DNA of 9,324 nt from Deltaproteobacteria bacterium. Its GTDB lineage: Bacteria; Myxococcota_A; UBA9160; SMWR01. The first letter of the stretch is position 1. Each line of letters begins with the position of its first letter. Under the pieces are notes generated by a model. It was not told the DNA's origin. It saw only the letters and a program-made list of their open reading frames with translations, and did not search any database. Of this stretch, positions 1 through 6,596 are shown one piece after another. The stretch is from NCBI GenBank assembly GCA_029261905.1, contig JAJDAM010000679.1:1-9324 (forward strand). Direction: 5' to 3'. Made by a program: the position numbers and the translations under genes.

Positions 1-354
1 GGTTTCCAGCAGGATGCGTGGCCCGCGTGCCCGCAATGCCGTGGCGACCTCACGAACCGCGACGGGTTGCAGCAGCGGTTCCCCTCCGGTCAGGCTGACG
101 AATTCGTGTTCGGCCACCTGGAGTGCATCGGCGGCTGCCACGACATCGCCGATCCCGAGCGGGTTCAGCACGGAGCGAAACTCTCCTGTGCCGCGCCGAA
201 CCTCGAGCCGGCATTCGTCAGCCGGCTTCCAGGTATGCGGCGAGTCGCACCAACGACAGCGCAAATCACACTCGCCGAAACGCACGAAGAGAGTCGACGC
301 GCCGACGGACGTCCCCTCCCCTTGGATCGACGAGAAAATCTCGACGAGATTCAT
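1..354 (-). CDS. queE: 7-carboxy-7-deazaguanine synthase QueE, N-terminal 118 residues
   Basis: A radical SAM enzyme that converts 6-carboxy-tetrahydropterin to 7-carboxy-7-deazaguanine, the ring-contraction step of preQ0/queuosine synthesis. Seen: the N-terminus reads MNLVEIFSSIQGEGTSVGAS, the family's EiFxSiQGEG opening. It is followed by the iron-sulfur cluster motif C29-x3-C33-x2-C36 (GECDLRCRWCDS), with the short CxxxCxxC spacing of radical SAM enzymes, then the SAM-binding LTGGEPLLQ at 88-96. The reading frame is still open at base 1, so the C-terminal part lies outside the window. I chose the ATG at 354 because GGA lies 7 nt upstream. An in-frame ATG at 366 would add MDVS but has a poorly spaced GAGG. 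The gene starts 22 bases after the stop of the DHH-like gene and looks like the last visible member of the minus-strand operon. No queD or queC is visible here. Identity is confident. Confidence 0.95.
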   Translation of the reverse strand, partial: MNLVEIFSSIQGEGTSVGASTLFVRFGECDLRCRWCDSPHTWKPADECRLEVRRGTGEFRSVLNPLGIGDVVAAADALQVAEHEFVSLTGGEPLLQPVAVREVATALRARGPRILLET

Positions 355-376
355 GGAGACGTCCATTCGGCTGGTT

Positions 377-3337
377 CTAGCCCTCGAGAATCGATCGACC
401 CATCGCGATCTGAGAGATCACCTCGTCGAGTCGGTCTGGGTGCGCGGCGAAATCGTGGACGCGAATCCGAGCAACGTAATCCTCGCTCGACAGCTTCTCG
501 ATCCAATCGTGTTTCCCATCGAGGTGTGCTGCCATCGAGAGCATGTCGAGGTTGCGCTTCGTGCGCCCCTCGTCGCCACTGAAGGCCATCAATTCCTCGC
601 CTTCGATGAAGCTGAGCGAAAGCTCCGCTTCGTAGCGCTCCCTCGCTACCCGTGCGGTCAGGTGGAGATCGAATTCGGGCGGGACCGGTACTACGACCAT
701 CCGATACCCGCCGAAGTGTACGATCCGAAAATCGCGACTCGCGACGAACGCCACTTCAGGTGGCGGCGGCGGTGTGAGCTTCGCGGCTTCTCGCGCGAGA
801 TCGCTGGGACGCCCGACGAGCATCGCGTCGACTTCGGCGCGACGATCCCCCGCTTGTTCGGCGATCGACGCCAGCCTCTCCCACCACACGCGGCCCCATC
901 GCTCGAAGTCGTGTTCGGTGAATCGACCCGTCGCCAATTCGACGATCTTGTCCGAAAAGCGACTCCGGCGTGTTCTCTCGATCAAGACCGCCGAAACCGA
1001 TGTCTCGTTGCCAGGCGTCACGGTTACATTCTGTGCACCGATCGTTTCGCGCAGGCTGTCGAGATCTTCGGGTGGCCAGTCGTGATGGTCGAACCAGGCG
1101 ATTCTCCCGGCATACAACGAGGCCGCCTGAATCACGTCTCGCGCTGGTGACGCCGTGAAGCCGACCAGATAGATCGGAGTCTGCTCGCGCAAGTCGGTGG
1201 CGATGCTGCGAAAGAACGTCATCAAATCGTCTTGCGGAAAGACCCAGAAGCCCTCCAGCATACGAAGATCGCGGGCCAACAAGATGGCAGCGATGATGGA
1301 CCCGCGGTCTGCGTGCGCAATGATCGCTGCGCGTCGCCGCGGACGCCGCAGGTCGCTTTCTTCTGCGGTGGGGGCATCGTCCTCTTCGACCACTTCGGCC
1401 AGGCGGACGGCTGGACCGTCATCTGAGTCGTCATCCGAGTCATCGGAGTCGTCGTCGTCGTACTCGGGAACCGGTTTCAGATCGGGTTCGTCGATATCGG
1501 CGACGACGGGCAGCGCGGTATCACTGATGTCGTCGACGCTATCGTCGTCGTCGTCGTCATCATCATCCGATGAATCGTCGCGCCCGCTCGGCTTCTCGTC
1601 GTCTGCGGCACGTTCAACGCTCTTTCGCGCGCCACGGCCACGGCTGCGGCCACGACCACGTCCCCGCGATTCTGGCTCTGCTTCGTCGGCGGCTCCGGGT
1701 TCTGGAGCCTCCGATTCGCCATCCGATTCGCCCCCCTCCTCGCCCGATTTGGCCCGGCCTCGACGTCGCCCACGGCCCCGTCGCGACCGACGCGCTGCGG
1801 GCTCGTCGCCGTTGCCGTCATCGAGATCGAACAGCGAAATCGAGTCGAAGCGCGGTTCGCTCGGCCCTTCGGTGCCCGAGTCGGACGAGGCTTTCGAATC
1901 CGATTCCCCAGCATCATCATTCGACTCGCTCGAATCGGTCGACTCGCGGCCAGTTCGCGAACCGCCGCGGCGTCCTCTCCCGCGCCGCCGGCGCCCGGAG
2001 CCCGGTCGAGCCTCAGCGTCCGATCCCGCGTCGGCAGCCGTTTCGGCTCCTTCGGCGGACGCAGCGGAATCGTCACTCGCATCGCCATCGCGCTCCGCAT
2101 CGACCGGCTTGCGAGGCGCACGTCTCCTCGAGGAACTCGCCGGTTTCGGCTGTGCCGCGGCAGCGCCCTCACCACGCAACACGATCTCGGAATCCCGCCC
2201 CCGGTGTGTCACGATGTCGTAGGTCTTGTGATCGACCGCGAGCAACGGAAGCAGGGACAGTGCAGATTCTTCGTATTCGGCCGCCGCCAGCGCCAAGCGC
2301 ACTGCGTCCAATCGTACGGGTGCTTCCGCGTCGGCCAGCAGCGCCGGGAATGCCGACTTCAGCTCACCCACTGCATCGAGGATCAGGCCCAGTGCCTGCA
2401 GTGTCAGCCGCGATCGCAACGCGCCGACGACAGGGATGCCGTCGGTACCGACTCCGGTGAAATCCAAAATTTCGACATCGGTACCGCCCAGCGGCCACGC
2501 CGTGGGTTGGCGCACCTTCTCCTCTGTCGCTAGTACGCTCCACAACCGGGAGCGCACGCCTTCTTCGGCTGTTCGGAGCCTTCGATCGTTCAGACGTTTG
2601 CGCAGCTGGCCTTCCAAGCGATCCAGTACGGTCGCCAATTGGCTCGCGTCGATCTTCTCGTTCGACTTCTCGGGGAGAATCGTTTCGAGCGAAACGGCGC
2701 CATCGTCGGCACGAATCAACGCTACGCGTCGCGCGAGCAGAACGAACTCGACACACGAGCCCGCCCCGCGAACCACACCACCGTGCTTGGCCGCCAACCC
2801 TTCCAATGCCGCCAGACCACGAGCAAACAATTCCCGATCCGCGCTCGACACGAGACGGTCCGCGACCCGAGCCGCGGGGAGCCATGCTGCGCTCTCCGCT
2901 GCATCGACCGAAACGACAGCATTTTCTCCGTCGGCCAACGCCGACGCCGCGATGGCTCGAAACGAGAAGTCTCCCTGGCCGAGGAGTGCGAGTCGCCGCC
3001 GCGCGGCAATGGACCATTGCGGACACACGGCGATGACATCGCCATTGAATCCCTCGCTGGCCGCCAGAGCCTGGGCATGGGCGAGCCCGGCCAGTGCTGC
3101 ATCTCCGCCGTGGTCGGGCGAGAACGCTACGACCAGTTTGCGGCCACCCTCGCCTTCGCCGACTCCGACGGCGGCGTAGGTGTCCGGAAAGGCTTCCGAG
3201 TTCACCGGCTCGAGTGATTCTGTCGAGACCAGCTTTGCTTCTACGATCTTTTCGAATATGCGGGCGGCATCGATGCTCGTGGTGCGCGACCCACCGGAAC
3301 TTCGACCTTTTCGCCCTCGCCCAAATCGGCGTCTCAT
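377..3337 (-). CDS. 986-aa protein: unknown N-terminal region, Arg-Gly/Asp-rich linker, degenerate DHH phosphoesterase-like C-terminus
   Basis: Three parts are visible. Residues 1-19 are basic (MRRRFGRGRKGRSSGG). Residues 20-390 form a globular-looking Ala/Leu-rich region that I do not recognise. Residues 391-668 are low complexity, with RG boxes at 449-459, 516-528 and 558-571, a run of nine Asp at 591-599 and a second acidic run at 627-640. Residues 669-986 resemble the DHH superfamily: a beta-strand leading into HADRGS (675-680) where DHH enzymes usually carry an Asp-rich motif I, and AWFDHHDW with the D750-H751-H752 motif. The family's second aspartate (expected near YLVGFTAS, 723-730) and the DHHA1 GGxH-type motif are not apparent, so catalysis is doubtful. 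DHH proteins cleave phosphodiester or polyphosphate bonds; substrate unknown here. The RG/acidic linker suggests RNA binding or condensate formation by analogy with RNase E tails (inference). The start at 3337 is chosen for GGGAGA 7 nt upstream; an open extension to 3601 overlaps the preceding gene. Confidence 0.8.
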   Translation of the reverse strand: MRRRFGRGRKGRSSGGSRTTSIDAARIFEKIVEAKLVSTESLEPVNSEAFPDTYAAVGVGEGEGGRKLVVAFSPDHGGDAALAGLAHAQALAASEGFNGDVIAVCPQWSIAARRRLALLGQGDFSFRAIAASALADGENAVVSVDAAESAAWLPAARVADRLVSSADRELFARGLAALEGLAAKHGGVVRGAGSCVEFVLLARRVALIRADDGAVSLETILPEKSNEKIDASQLATVLDRLEGQLRKRLNDRRLRTAEEGVRSRLWSVLATEEKVRQPTAWPLGGTDVEILDFTGVGTDGIPVVGALRSRLTLQALGLILDAVGELKSAFPALLADAEAPVRLDAVRLALAAAEYEESALSLLPLLAVDHKTYDIVTHRGRDSEIVLRGEGAAAAQPKPASSSRRRAPRKPVDAERDGDASDDSAASAEGAETAADAGSDAEARPGSGRRRRGRGRRGGSRTGRESTDSSESNDDAGESDSKASSDSGTEGPSEPRFDSISLFDLDDGNGDEPAARRSRRGRGRRRGRAKSGEEGGESDGESEAPEPGAADEAEPESRGRGRGRSRGRGARKSVERAADDEKPSGRDDSSDDDDDDDDDSVDDISDTALPVVADIDEPDLKPVPEYDDDDSDDSDDDSDDGPAVRLAEVVEEDDAPTAEESDLRRPRRRAAIIAHADRGSIIAAILLARDLRMLEGFWVFPQDDLMTFFRSIATDLREQTPIYLVGFTASPARDVIQAASLYAGRIAWFDHHDWPPEDLDSLRETIGAQNVTVTPGNETSVSAVLIERTRRSRFSDKIVELATGRFTEHDFERWGRVWWERLASIAEQAGDRRAEVDAMLVGRPSDLAREAAKLTPPPPPEVAFVASRDFRIVHFGGYRMVVVPVPPEFDLHLTARVARERYEAELSLSFIEGEELMAFSGDEGRTKRNLDMLSMAAHLDGKHDWIEKLSSEDYVARIRVHDFAAHPDRLDEVISQIAMGRSILEG
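1541..1567 (-). repeat. Trinucleotide tract encoding nine consecutive Asp
   Basis: Nine Asp codons in a row (plus-strand gtc/atc triplets, five of them gtc and four atc) encode residues 591-599 of the DHH-like protein. Because the unit is three bases, length changes would keep the reading frame. A second interrupted tract of the same kind lies at 1418-1459 (residues 627-640, Asp with Ser). Confidence 0.85.
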
Positions 3338-3344
3338 AGTTGTT

Positions 3345-3350
3345 TCTCCC
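3345..3350 (-). promoter_or_regulatory. Ribosome binding site fixing the start of the DHH-like gene
   Basis: GGGAGA on the minus strand, 7 nt before the ATG at 3337. It decides between this start and longer in-frame versions reaching up to 3601, which would run through the neighbouring 115-aa gene in another frame. Confidence 0.7.
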
Positions 3351-3373
3351 TCGATTCGTTTCGGACCGGGGTG

Positions 3374-3388
3374 GCACACCAGGTGTGC
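3374..3388. promoter_or_regulatory. Perfect 15-bp palindrome between two operon genes
   Basis: GCACACC-A-GGTGTGC has 7-base arms around one central base. It sits in the 53-bp gap between the stop of the 115-aa gene (3391) and the start of the DHH-like gene (3337), ending about 36 bases before that start. As RNA it could fold only with a 3-base loop and 6 pairs; as DNA it has the shape of a dimeric regulator's operator. No T tract follows on the minus strand, so it is not a terminator. Function inferred. Confidence 0.45.
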
Positions 3389-3390
3389 GC

Positions 3391-3738
3391 CTACTCCGAA
3401 GAGACCTCTGGCAGCGTGAGGACCAACTGGCCGACTTCGACGAGGCTGACGGTCGCGTCGAGAATGACGCGCTGTAGTTCCGAGTAGAGTCGATCGTTGC
3501 CCACCGCGGCGCTGACGCGCTCTTTGTGCTTGGCGAAATCCAACAGGATTCCGCCCAGCAGTTTGCGGTCCGAGTGCACGTGTTTTACGACGAGACACCA
3601 CTTCGAAAGCGGTATCTCGATCTTTAATTCCTTGAGCTCTGGGTTGCCTTCAGCGAGTGGCCCCTTTGCAGTCGAGAGCACTACGCTGGCCGAATTCTTC
3701 GGTAGCGAAGCGCGCCAGACACGTCCTTGTCCAAGCAA
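3391..3738 (-). CDS. Hypothetical protein, 115 aa, TTG start
   Basis: I do not recognise this protein. It starts at a TTG five bases after the TGA of the 401-aa gene, so translation is probably coupled to that gene. The body looks like a small alpha/beta fold: an amphipathic segment KELKIEIPLSKWCLVVKHVH (36-55), then a helix with KLLGGILLDFAKHKERVSAAVG, and a C-terminal hydrophobic stretch (VILDATVSLVEVGQLVLTL, 91-109). No signal peptide, membrane segment or known catalytic motif is visible. There is no in-frame ATG near the N-terminus. A GTG at residue 20 is an alternative start, but its upstream sequence has no clear Shine-Dalgarno. The frame is supported by its tight fit between the two neighbours. 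It is probably cytoplasmic and may act with the 401-aa and DHH-like proteins (inference from adjacency only). Confidence 0.68.
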   Translation of the reverse strand: MLGQGRVWRASLPKNSASVVLSTAKGPLAEGNPELKELKIEIPLSKWCLVVKHVHSDRKLLGGILLDFAKHKERVSAAVGNDRLYSELQRVILDATVSLVEVGQLVLTLPEVSSE

Positions 3739-3743
3739 CGTAC

Positions 3744-4949
3744 TCAGGGTTCTACCAGGAGGGAATCACTGTCCCCCTCCTGCTCCTTGGATGATTCACC
3801 GGCGGCTTTCAACACCGGCGCCAGGATCACTTCGAGCATCGCGCGCCCAATCGGGCGACAACTCGAGTCCTGGCTGCGAAATGCGGTAGCGGCGACCAAA
3901 CACGCCGAAGCGTCATCGATCTGGTCGAGCTTCCAGTAGAAGTATGAACTCTCTTCGAAGCGTTCCGCCGTACGGCGGGCAAACGCTTCGTCGAAAACGG
4001 TGTCGATGGCCTCTTCGATCGCGCGATCGATCTGCTCCTGGCGCGCAGTCGGCGAAACGACCACGACTCCGCACGCCGCGTCGTTGAGCGCCTCTGCGAT
4101 CGGCTGCAGCACCTCACTCGCGGCCGGCCACGGGCCCAGCTTGCCGTCGCTGACCAGCGCAGCGACGTGCGCGATCGCGGCATCTGTGTCTTCGGATTCT
4201 GCGAGTTCCGCACGGGCCAGCTCGCCCGGTGTCGGGGTCCCTTCAGCGGGCCTCACTCGCGCGCGCCACTCGGAGAACGACCGCGGCAGCGGTCGATCGC
4301 TGGGGTGGTAGCCGGCGATGCGGGTAATGAGCGCCTGTACCGCGTCGATCGGAGCCGAAACGGCCGGGTATTGCTTGCGATTCGTCGTATCGCGAATGAA
4401 CTGTTTGATCTTGCTGCGACCACTGTTGAAGACGTCGAACTCGACGACACCCAGGCTCTCGTTCAGCGCCGCGACCATCAGTCGAGCTCCGCCCATCGGG
4501 TGCGCATCGATCAGATAGGCGACTCGCGTCCCGCGTGCGTCGACGACCGAGACCAGAGCGGCAGCGATTTCGTCCTTTACATCGGGCAGTTTGGCGACCA
4601 CCGCGGCTTGCTTCGGCTCCGGTATCGACTCGCCCCGCGACCGCATCCGGTGGTGGGCGCGCTTGAGCGCTTTGCGGGCCTGCTTGGGCAAGCCATCCGG
4701 CGAGATCTTGATCAGCGGCGCTGCCGCATCGCCGCCCGCATCTGCCCATTCATCCGCCAACTCCGCGCCAGCGCCGGGTTCGTTGACGAGGAGCCACTCG
4801 AGGACCCGCACCGCTGCATCGGGGTCGAGCAGGTCGAGCAATGCAAACGGGTCGCCGTTTGCAGGCCGGATGGCATCCGCATCTTGTTTGAGCGCGCTCG
4901 CAGCGCGCTCCAAGGCCTCAGGCAGCCCTATCTGGTTCGGCGGGCTCAT
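3744..4949 (-). CDS. Conserved-looking hypothetical protein, 401 aa
   Basis: I cannot name this protein. Start MSPPNQIGLP at 4949 is supported by GGAGAG 6 nt upstream; an open extension to 5132 is Arg/Gly-rich and unlikely. The N-terminal third (1-110) is helical and alanine-rich, with the segment DPFALLDLLDPDAAVRVLEW resembling a HEAT or armadillo-type helix pair. A basic helix KQARKALKRAHHRMRSRG follows (89-105). A central alpha/beta segment (about 120-185) has strands ALVSVVDARGTRVAYLIDAH and GVVEFDVFNSGRSKIKQFIR. The C-terminal region (about 240-385) is mostly helical, including QEQIDRAIEEAIDTVFDEAF. The acidic tail (ESSKEQEGDSDS) looks disordered. No signal peptide or membrane span. The TGA ends five bases before the TTG of the 115-aa gene, so the two are probably co-translated. 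The helical repeats and basic patch suggest a scaffold or nucleic-acid-associated role, but this is speculation. Confidence 0.85.
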   Translation of the reverse strand: MSPPNQIGLPEALERAASALKQDADAIRPANGDPFALLDLLDPDAAVRVLEWLLVNEPGAGAELADEWADAGGDAAAPLIKISPDGLPKQARKALKRAHHRMRSRGESIPEPKQAAVVAKLPDVKDEIAAALVSVVDARGTRVAYLIDAHPMGGARLMVAALNESLGVVEFDVFNSGRSKIKQFIRDTTNRKQYPAVSAPIDAVQALITRIAGYHPSDRPLPRSFSEWRARVRPAEGTPTPGELARAELAESEDTDAAIAHVAALVSDGKLGPWPAASEVLQPIAEALNDAACGVVVVSPTARQEQIDRAIEEAIDTVFDEAFARRTAERFEESSYFYWKLDQIDDASACLVAATAFRSQDSSCRPIGRAMLEVILAPVLKAAGESSKEQEGDSDSLLVEP

Positions 4950-5215
4950 CGAGAGCTCTCCGTATGATTTGAGAAAGGGCCAGCCGAACCCCGGCCAACC
5001 GCCGGAAACCCGATAACCCCTGAAAGATCGTAAGAATGGAGGTCCTCGCCCCGACTCGCCAGCAATTCTGTGGCCTTGTGGCGAGTCTTGTTCCCCGATG
5101 CCCCTGCGGCCCCGCTGGCCCCCGGCCGGCAAGCCTCCATTGAGGCGAATTTACCCCGGAGGGCAGCGCGAGCCCGCAACTCCAAAAATCGCCGTTCCAA
5201 CCCGAGCTCAGCCAT
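4946..5215 (-). CDS. Possible small protein, 89 aa, overlapping both neighbours
   Basis: An ATG at 5215 lies inside the last codons of the dGTPase-like gene (8-base overlap), and the TGA overlaps the ATG of the 401-aa gene as ATGA. Such junctions are typical of translationally coupled genes and are the main support. The N-terminal 28 residues (MAELGLERRFLELRARAALR...) would form an amphipathic helix. The rest is rich in Gly, Ala, Ser and Arg, with no motif I recognise and only one Cys. Against it: there is no clear Shine-Dalgarno, composition is weakly biased, a stable inverted repeat lies within it, and the two other minus-strand frames are also largely open here. If it is not translated, the 258 bases between the dGTPase stop and 4949 are an intergenic leader for the 401-aa gene. 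Confidence 0.4.
   Translation of the reverse strand: MAELGLERRFLELRARAALRGKFASMEACRPGASGAAGASGNKTRHKATELLASRGEDLHSYDLSGVIGFPAVGRGSAGPFSNHTESSR
4956..4961 (-). promoter_or_regulatory. Ribosome binding site within a 10-bp palindrome
   Basis: GGAGAG on the minus strand lies 6 nt before the ATG at 4949 and fixes the start of the 401-aa gene. It overlaps the self-complementary GAGAGCTCTC (4951-4960), so pairing between transcripts or with nearby bases could mask it. Confidence 0.65.
5053..5087. repeat. Inverted repeat able to form a 12-bp hairpin with one bulge
   Basis: GACTCGCCA (5053-5061) pairs with TGGCGAGTC (5079-5087). After a bulged G (5062), CAA (5063-5065) pairs with TTG (5076-5078), leaving a 10-base loop. 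It lies midway between the dGTPase stop and the 401-aa start. No U run follows it in the direction of transcription, so a terminator is unlikely; an RNA processing or stability element is possible. Confidence 0.55.
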
Positions 5216-6389
5216 CTGCGGAACCGCGCGACGCGGCAGGTGTCGCCAGCTCGCGGTGCTGGTCGAACGCGAACCGATCGGTCATTCCAGCCACATAGTC
5301 GCACACCGCCCGAACCTCACCGTCAATCGCGAAACGCTCTTGGACATGTTGGGGCAGGCAGTTCGGGTCGTCGCGAAAATGAGCGAACAGGTCGCGGATC
5401 GCCATCGCAGCGCGATCGCTCGCCAACGCCACCCGCGGATGTTCGTAGAGGTTCTCGTATAGAAACGCGCGAAGCTCGGCTCGCTGATTCGCCAGATGTT
5501 CCCCGAAACCGATCAACGGAGTGTCGGTCGTGCGCACTTCGTCCACGCTGGCCACGCCCGTCTGCGCCAAGCGCGCGGCCGATTCGTTGACCAGTTCGGT
5601 AACGAGGCGGTCGATCAGCGCCCTGATCGTCTGCGCGAGTTGTACTCGTTCGGAGGCCCCACCCAATCGACCCGTCACTTCGACGAAAGTCTGCTGCCAG
5701 AGCTCGATCGATTCGAGTTCTTCGACGCGAAGCAAACCGGACCGAAGGCCGTCGTCGAGGTCGTGCACCGTATAGGCGATCTCGTCCGCGTGGTCCGCCA
5801 CCTGGCTTTCCAGGTTGGGCTGAGCGAGCAGCTCGGGTACTTCGACTGGATGCGGCCAATTGCAACCGTGTTTCAAGATCCCTTCGCGTGTCTCATAGGT
5901 GAGATTCAAGCCGCGAAAACCCGGGTAACGTTCTTCCAGCAGGTCGACGATGCGCAGACTCTGACGGTTGTGGTCGAAGCCCCCGTGATCGGACATCAAG
6001 TCGGCCAACACCCGCTCGCCGGCGTGCCCAAAGGGCGTGTGCCCCAGATCGTGCGCAAGCACGACCGCTTCGGCGAGTTCTTCATTCAATCGAAGCACGC
6101 GGGCAATGGTGCGAGCGATCTGGCTTCCCTCGATGGTGTGGGTCAGCCGATTCCGGTAGTGGTCGCCCTCGTGGTAGACGAATACCTGCGTCTTGTACTC
6201 GAGCCGCCTGAACGCAGCCGAGTGGATCACCCGATCGCGGTCTCGCCCGTATGCGGCGCGGTAGGCGTGCTCGGCCTCTGCGATGACACGCCCACGCGAC
6301 TCACCACTCTTGCAAGCGAACGGAGCCAGACGCTCCGATTCTTCGCGCTCGAAGGCGTGTCGATCGCGCAAGATCTCCACGTCAGTCAA
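5208..6389 (-). CDS. dgt: dGTPase-like HD-domain phosphohydrolase (Dgt family)
   Basis: This family hydrolyses dGTP or other dNTPs to the nucleoside and triphosphate, adjusting dNTP pools in the cytoplasm. Seen: the family signature SRGR (31-34), RDRDRVIHSAAFRRLEYKTQ (49-68), RLTHTIEGSQIART (81-94) supplying metal ligand H84, the AHDLGHTPFGHAGE stretch (112-125) with H113-D114, and the DEIAY segment (202-206) supplying D202. Together these give the H...HD...D metal set. The length of 393 aa is normal for the type-2 dGTPase-like group. The C-terminal 15 residues are low complexity. The TTG start at 6389 shares two bases with the TGA of the upstream 56-aa gene, so initiation is probably coupled; a GTG three codons on is an alternative. 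Substrate specificity cannot be read from sequence; many relatives are annotated only as dGTPase-like. Catalytic residues look intact. Confidence 0.95.
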   Translation of the reverse strand: MTDVEILRDRHAFEREESERLAPFACKSGESRGRVIAEAEHAYRAAYGRDRDRVIHSAAFRRLEYKTQVFVYHEGDHYRNRLTHTIEGSQIARTIARVLRLNEELAEAVVLAHDLGHTPFGHAGERVLADLMSDHGGFDHNRQSLRIVDLLEERYPGFRGLNLTYETREGILKHGCNWPHPVEVPELLAQPNLESQVADHADEIAYTVHDLDDGLRSGLLRVEELESIELWQQTFVEVTGRLGGASERVQLAQTIRALIDRLVTELVNESAARLAQTGVASVDEVRTTDTPLIGFGEHLANQRAELRAFLYENLYEHPRVALASDRAAMAIRDLFAHFRDDPNCLPQHVQERFAIDGEVRAVCDYVAGMTDRFAFDQHRELATPAASRGSADG

Positions 6390-6556
6390 CCATCGGCGTC
6401 GCGCAACACATCGTCGAGTCGGGCGCGGGATGCATCATCGATCGAATCGTGAGGCGGTCCGGACGAGACACTGGGCACGGGTGCACCGGAGCCGAGCACA
6501 TACAGCGCGGCGCCCGCGATCAGCAATCCGAAGGTCAGTGCCAGAATTCGGGTCAT
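6386..6556 (-). CDS. Small membrane or exported protein, 56 aa
   Basis: A short gene from an ATG at 6556, reading MTRILALTFGLLIAGAALYV in its first 20 residues. A hydrophobic stretch at about 4-22 would act as a membrane anchor or uncleaved signal. It is followed by a Pro/Ser-rich spacer and an acidic-basic helix, IDDASRARLDDVLRDADG. The segment ALYVLGSGA could also be read as a signal-peptide region, but no lipobox is present. It is the first gene after the operon promoter. GGAGAG lies 9 nt upstream, as the last of three tandem copies. Its TGA overlaps the TTG start of the dGTPase-like gene, which supports both calls. Function unknown. A plausible reading is a translational lead-in for the phosphohydrolase, or a small membrane protein that tethers it (inference). 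Confidence 0.72.
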   Translation of the reverse strand: MTRILALTFGLLIAGAALYVLGSGAPVPSVSSGPPHDSIDDASRARLDDVLRDADG

Positions 6557-6563
6557 GCTCGTC

Positions 6564-6596
6564 TACTCTCCGGGTACTCTCCGGGTACTCTCCGGG
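6564..6596 (-). repeat. Three perfect 11-bp tandem repeats carrying the Shine-Dalgarno
   Basis: TACTCTCCGGG is repeated three times without a mismatch. On the minus strand each unit reads CCCGGAGAGTA and so holds a GGAGAG core. The copy nearest the start (6566-6571) lies 9 nt before the ATG of the 56-aa gene. Repeats of this sort can gain or lose units by slippage. Confidence 0.85.

Noticed and set aside
14..1150. Long plus-strand open frame opposite queE and the DHH-like gene
   Set aside because: It lies antisense to two genes with recognisable motifs (radical SAM cysteines, DHH) and has an Arg/Ser/Pro-rich composition typical of an opposite-strand shadow in GC-rich DNA.
1197..2222. Plus-strand Ser/Arg-rich frame of 341 codons
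   Set aside because: Its Ser-rich composition simply reflects the complement of the Asp/Arg repeat linker of the minus-strand gene.
3338..3601. Upstream extension of the DHH-like gene
   Set aside because: It is Arg-rich, overlaps the 115-aa gene in another frame, and the ATG at 3337 has a good Shine-Dalgarno.
5053..5087. Intrinsic terminator after the dGTPase gene
   Set aside because: The stem is followed on the transcribed strand by G/C-rich sequence, with no U run.
4950..5132. Upstream extension of the 401-aa gene
   Set aside because: The added 61 residues are Gly/Arg-rich without structure, and GGAGAG lies 6 nt before the internal ATG.
6564..6596. Tandem repeats as a CRISPR array
   Set aside because: Units are 11 bp with no spacers and no cas genes nearby.
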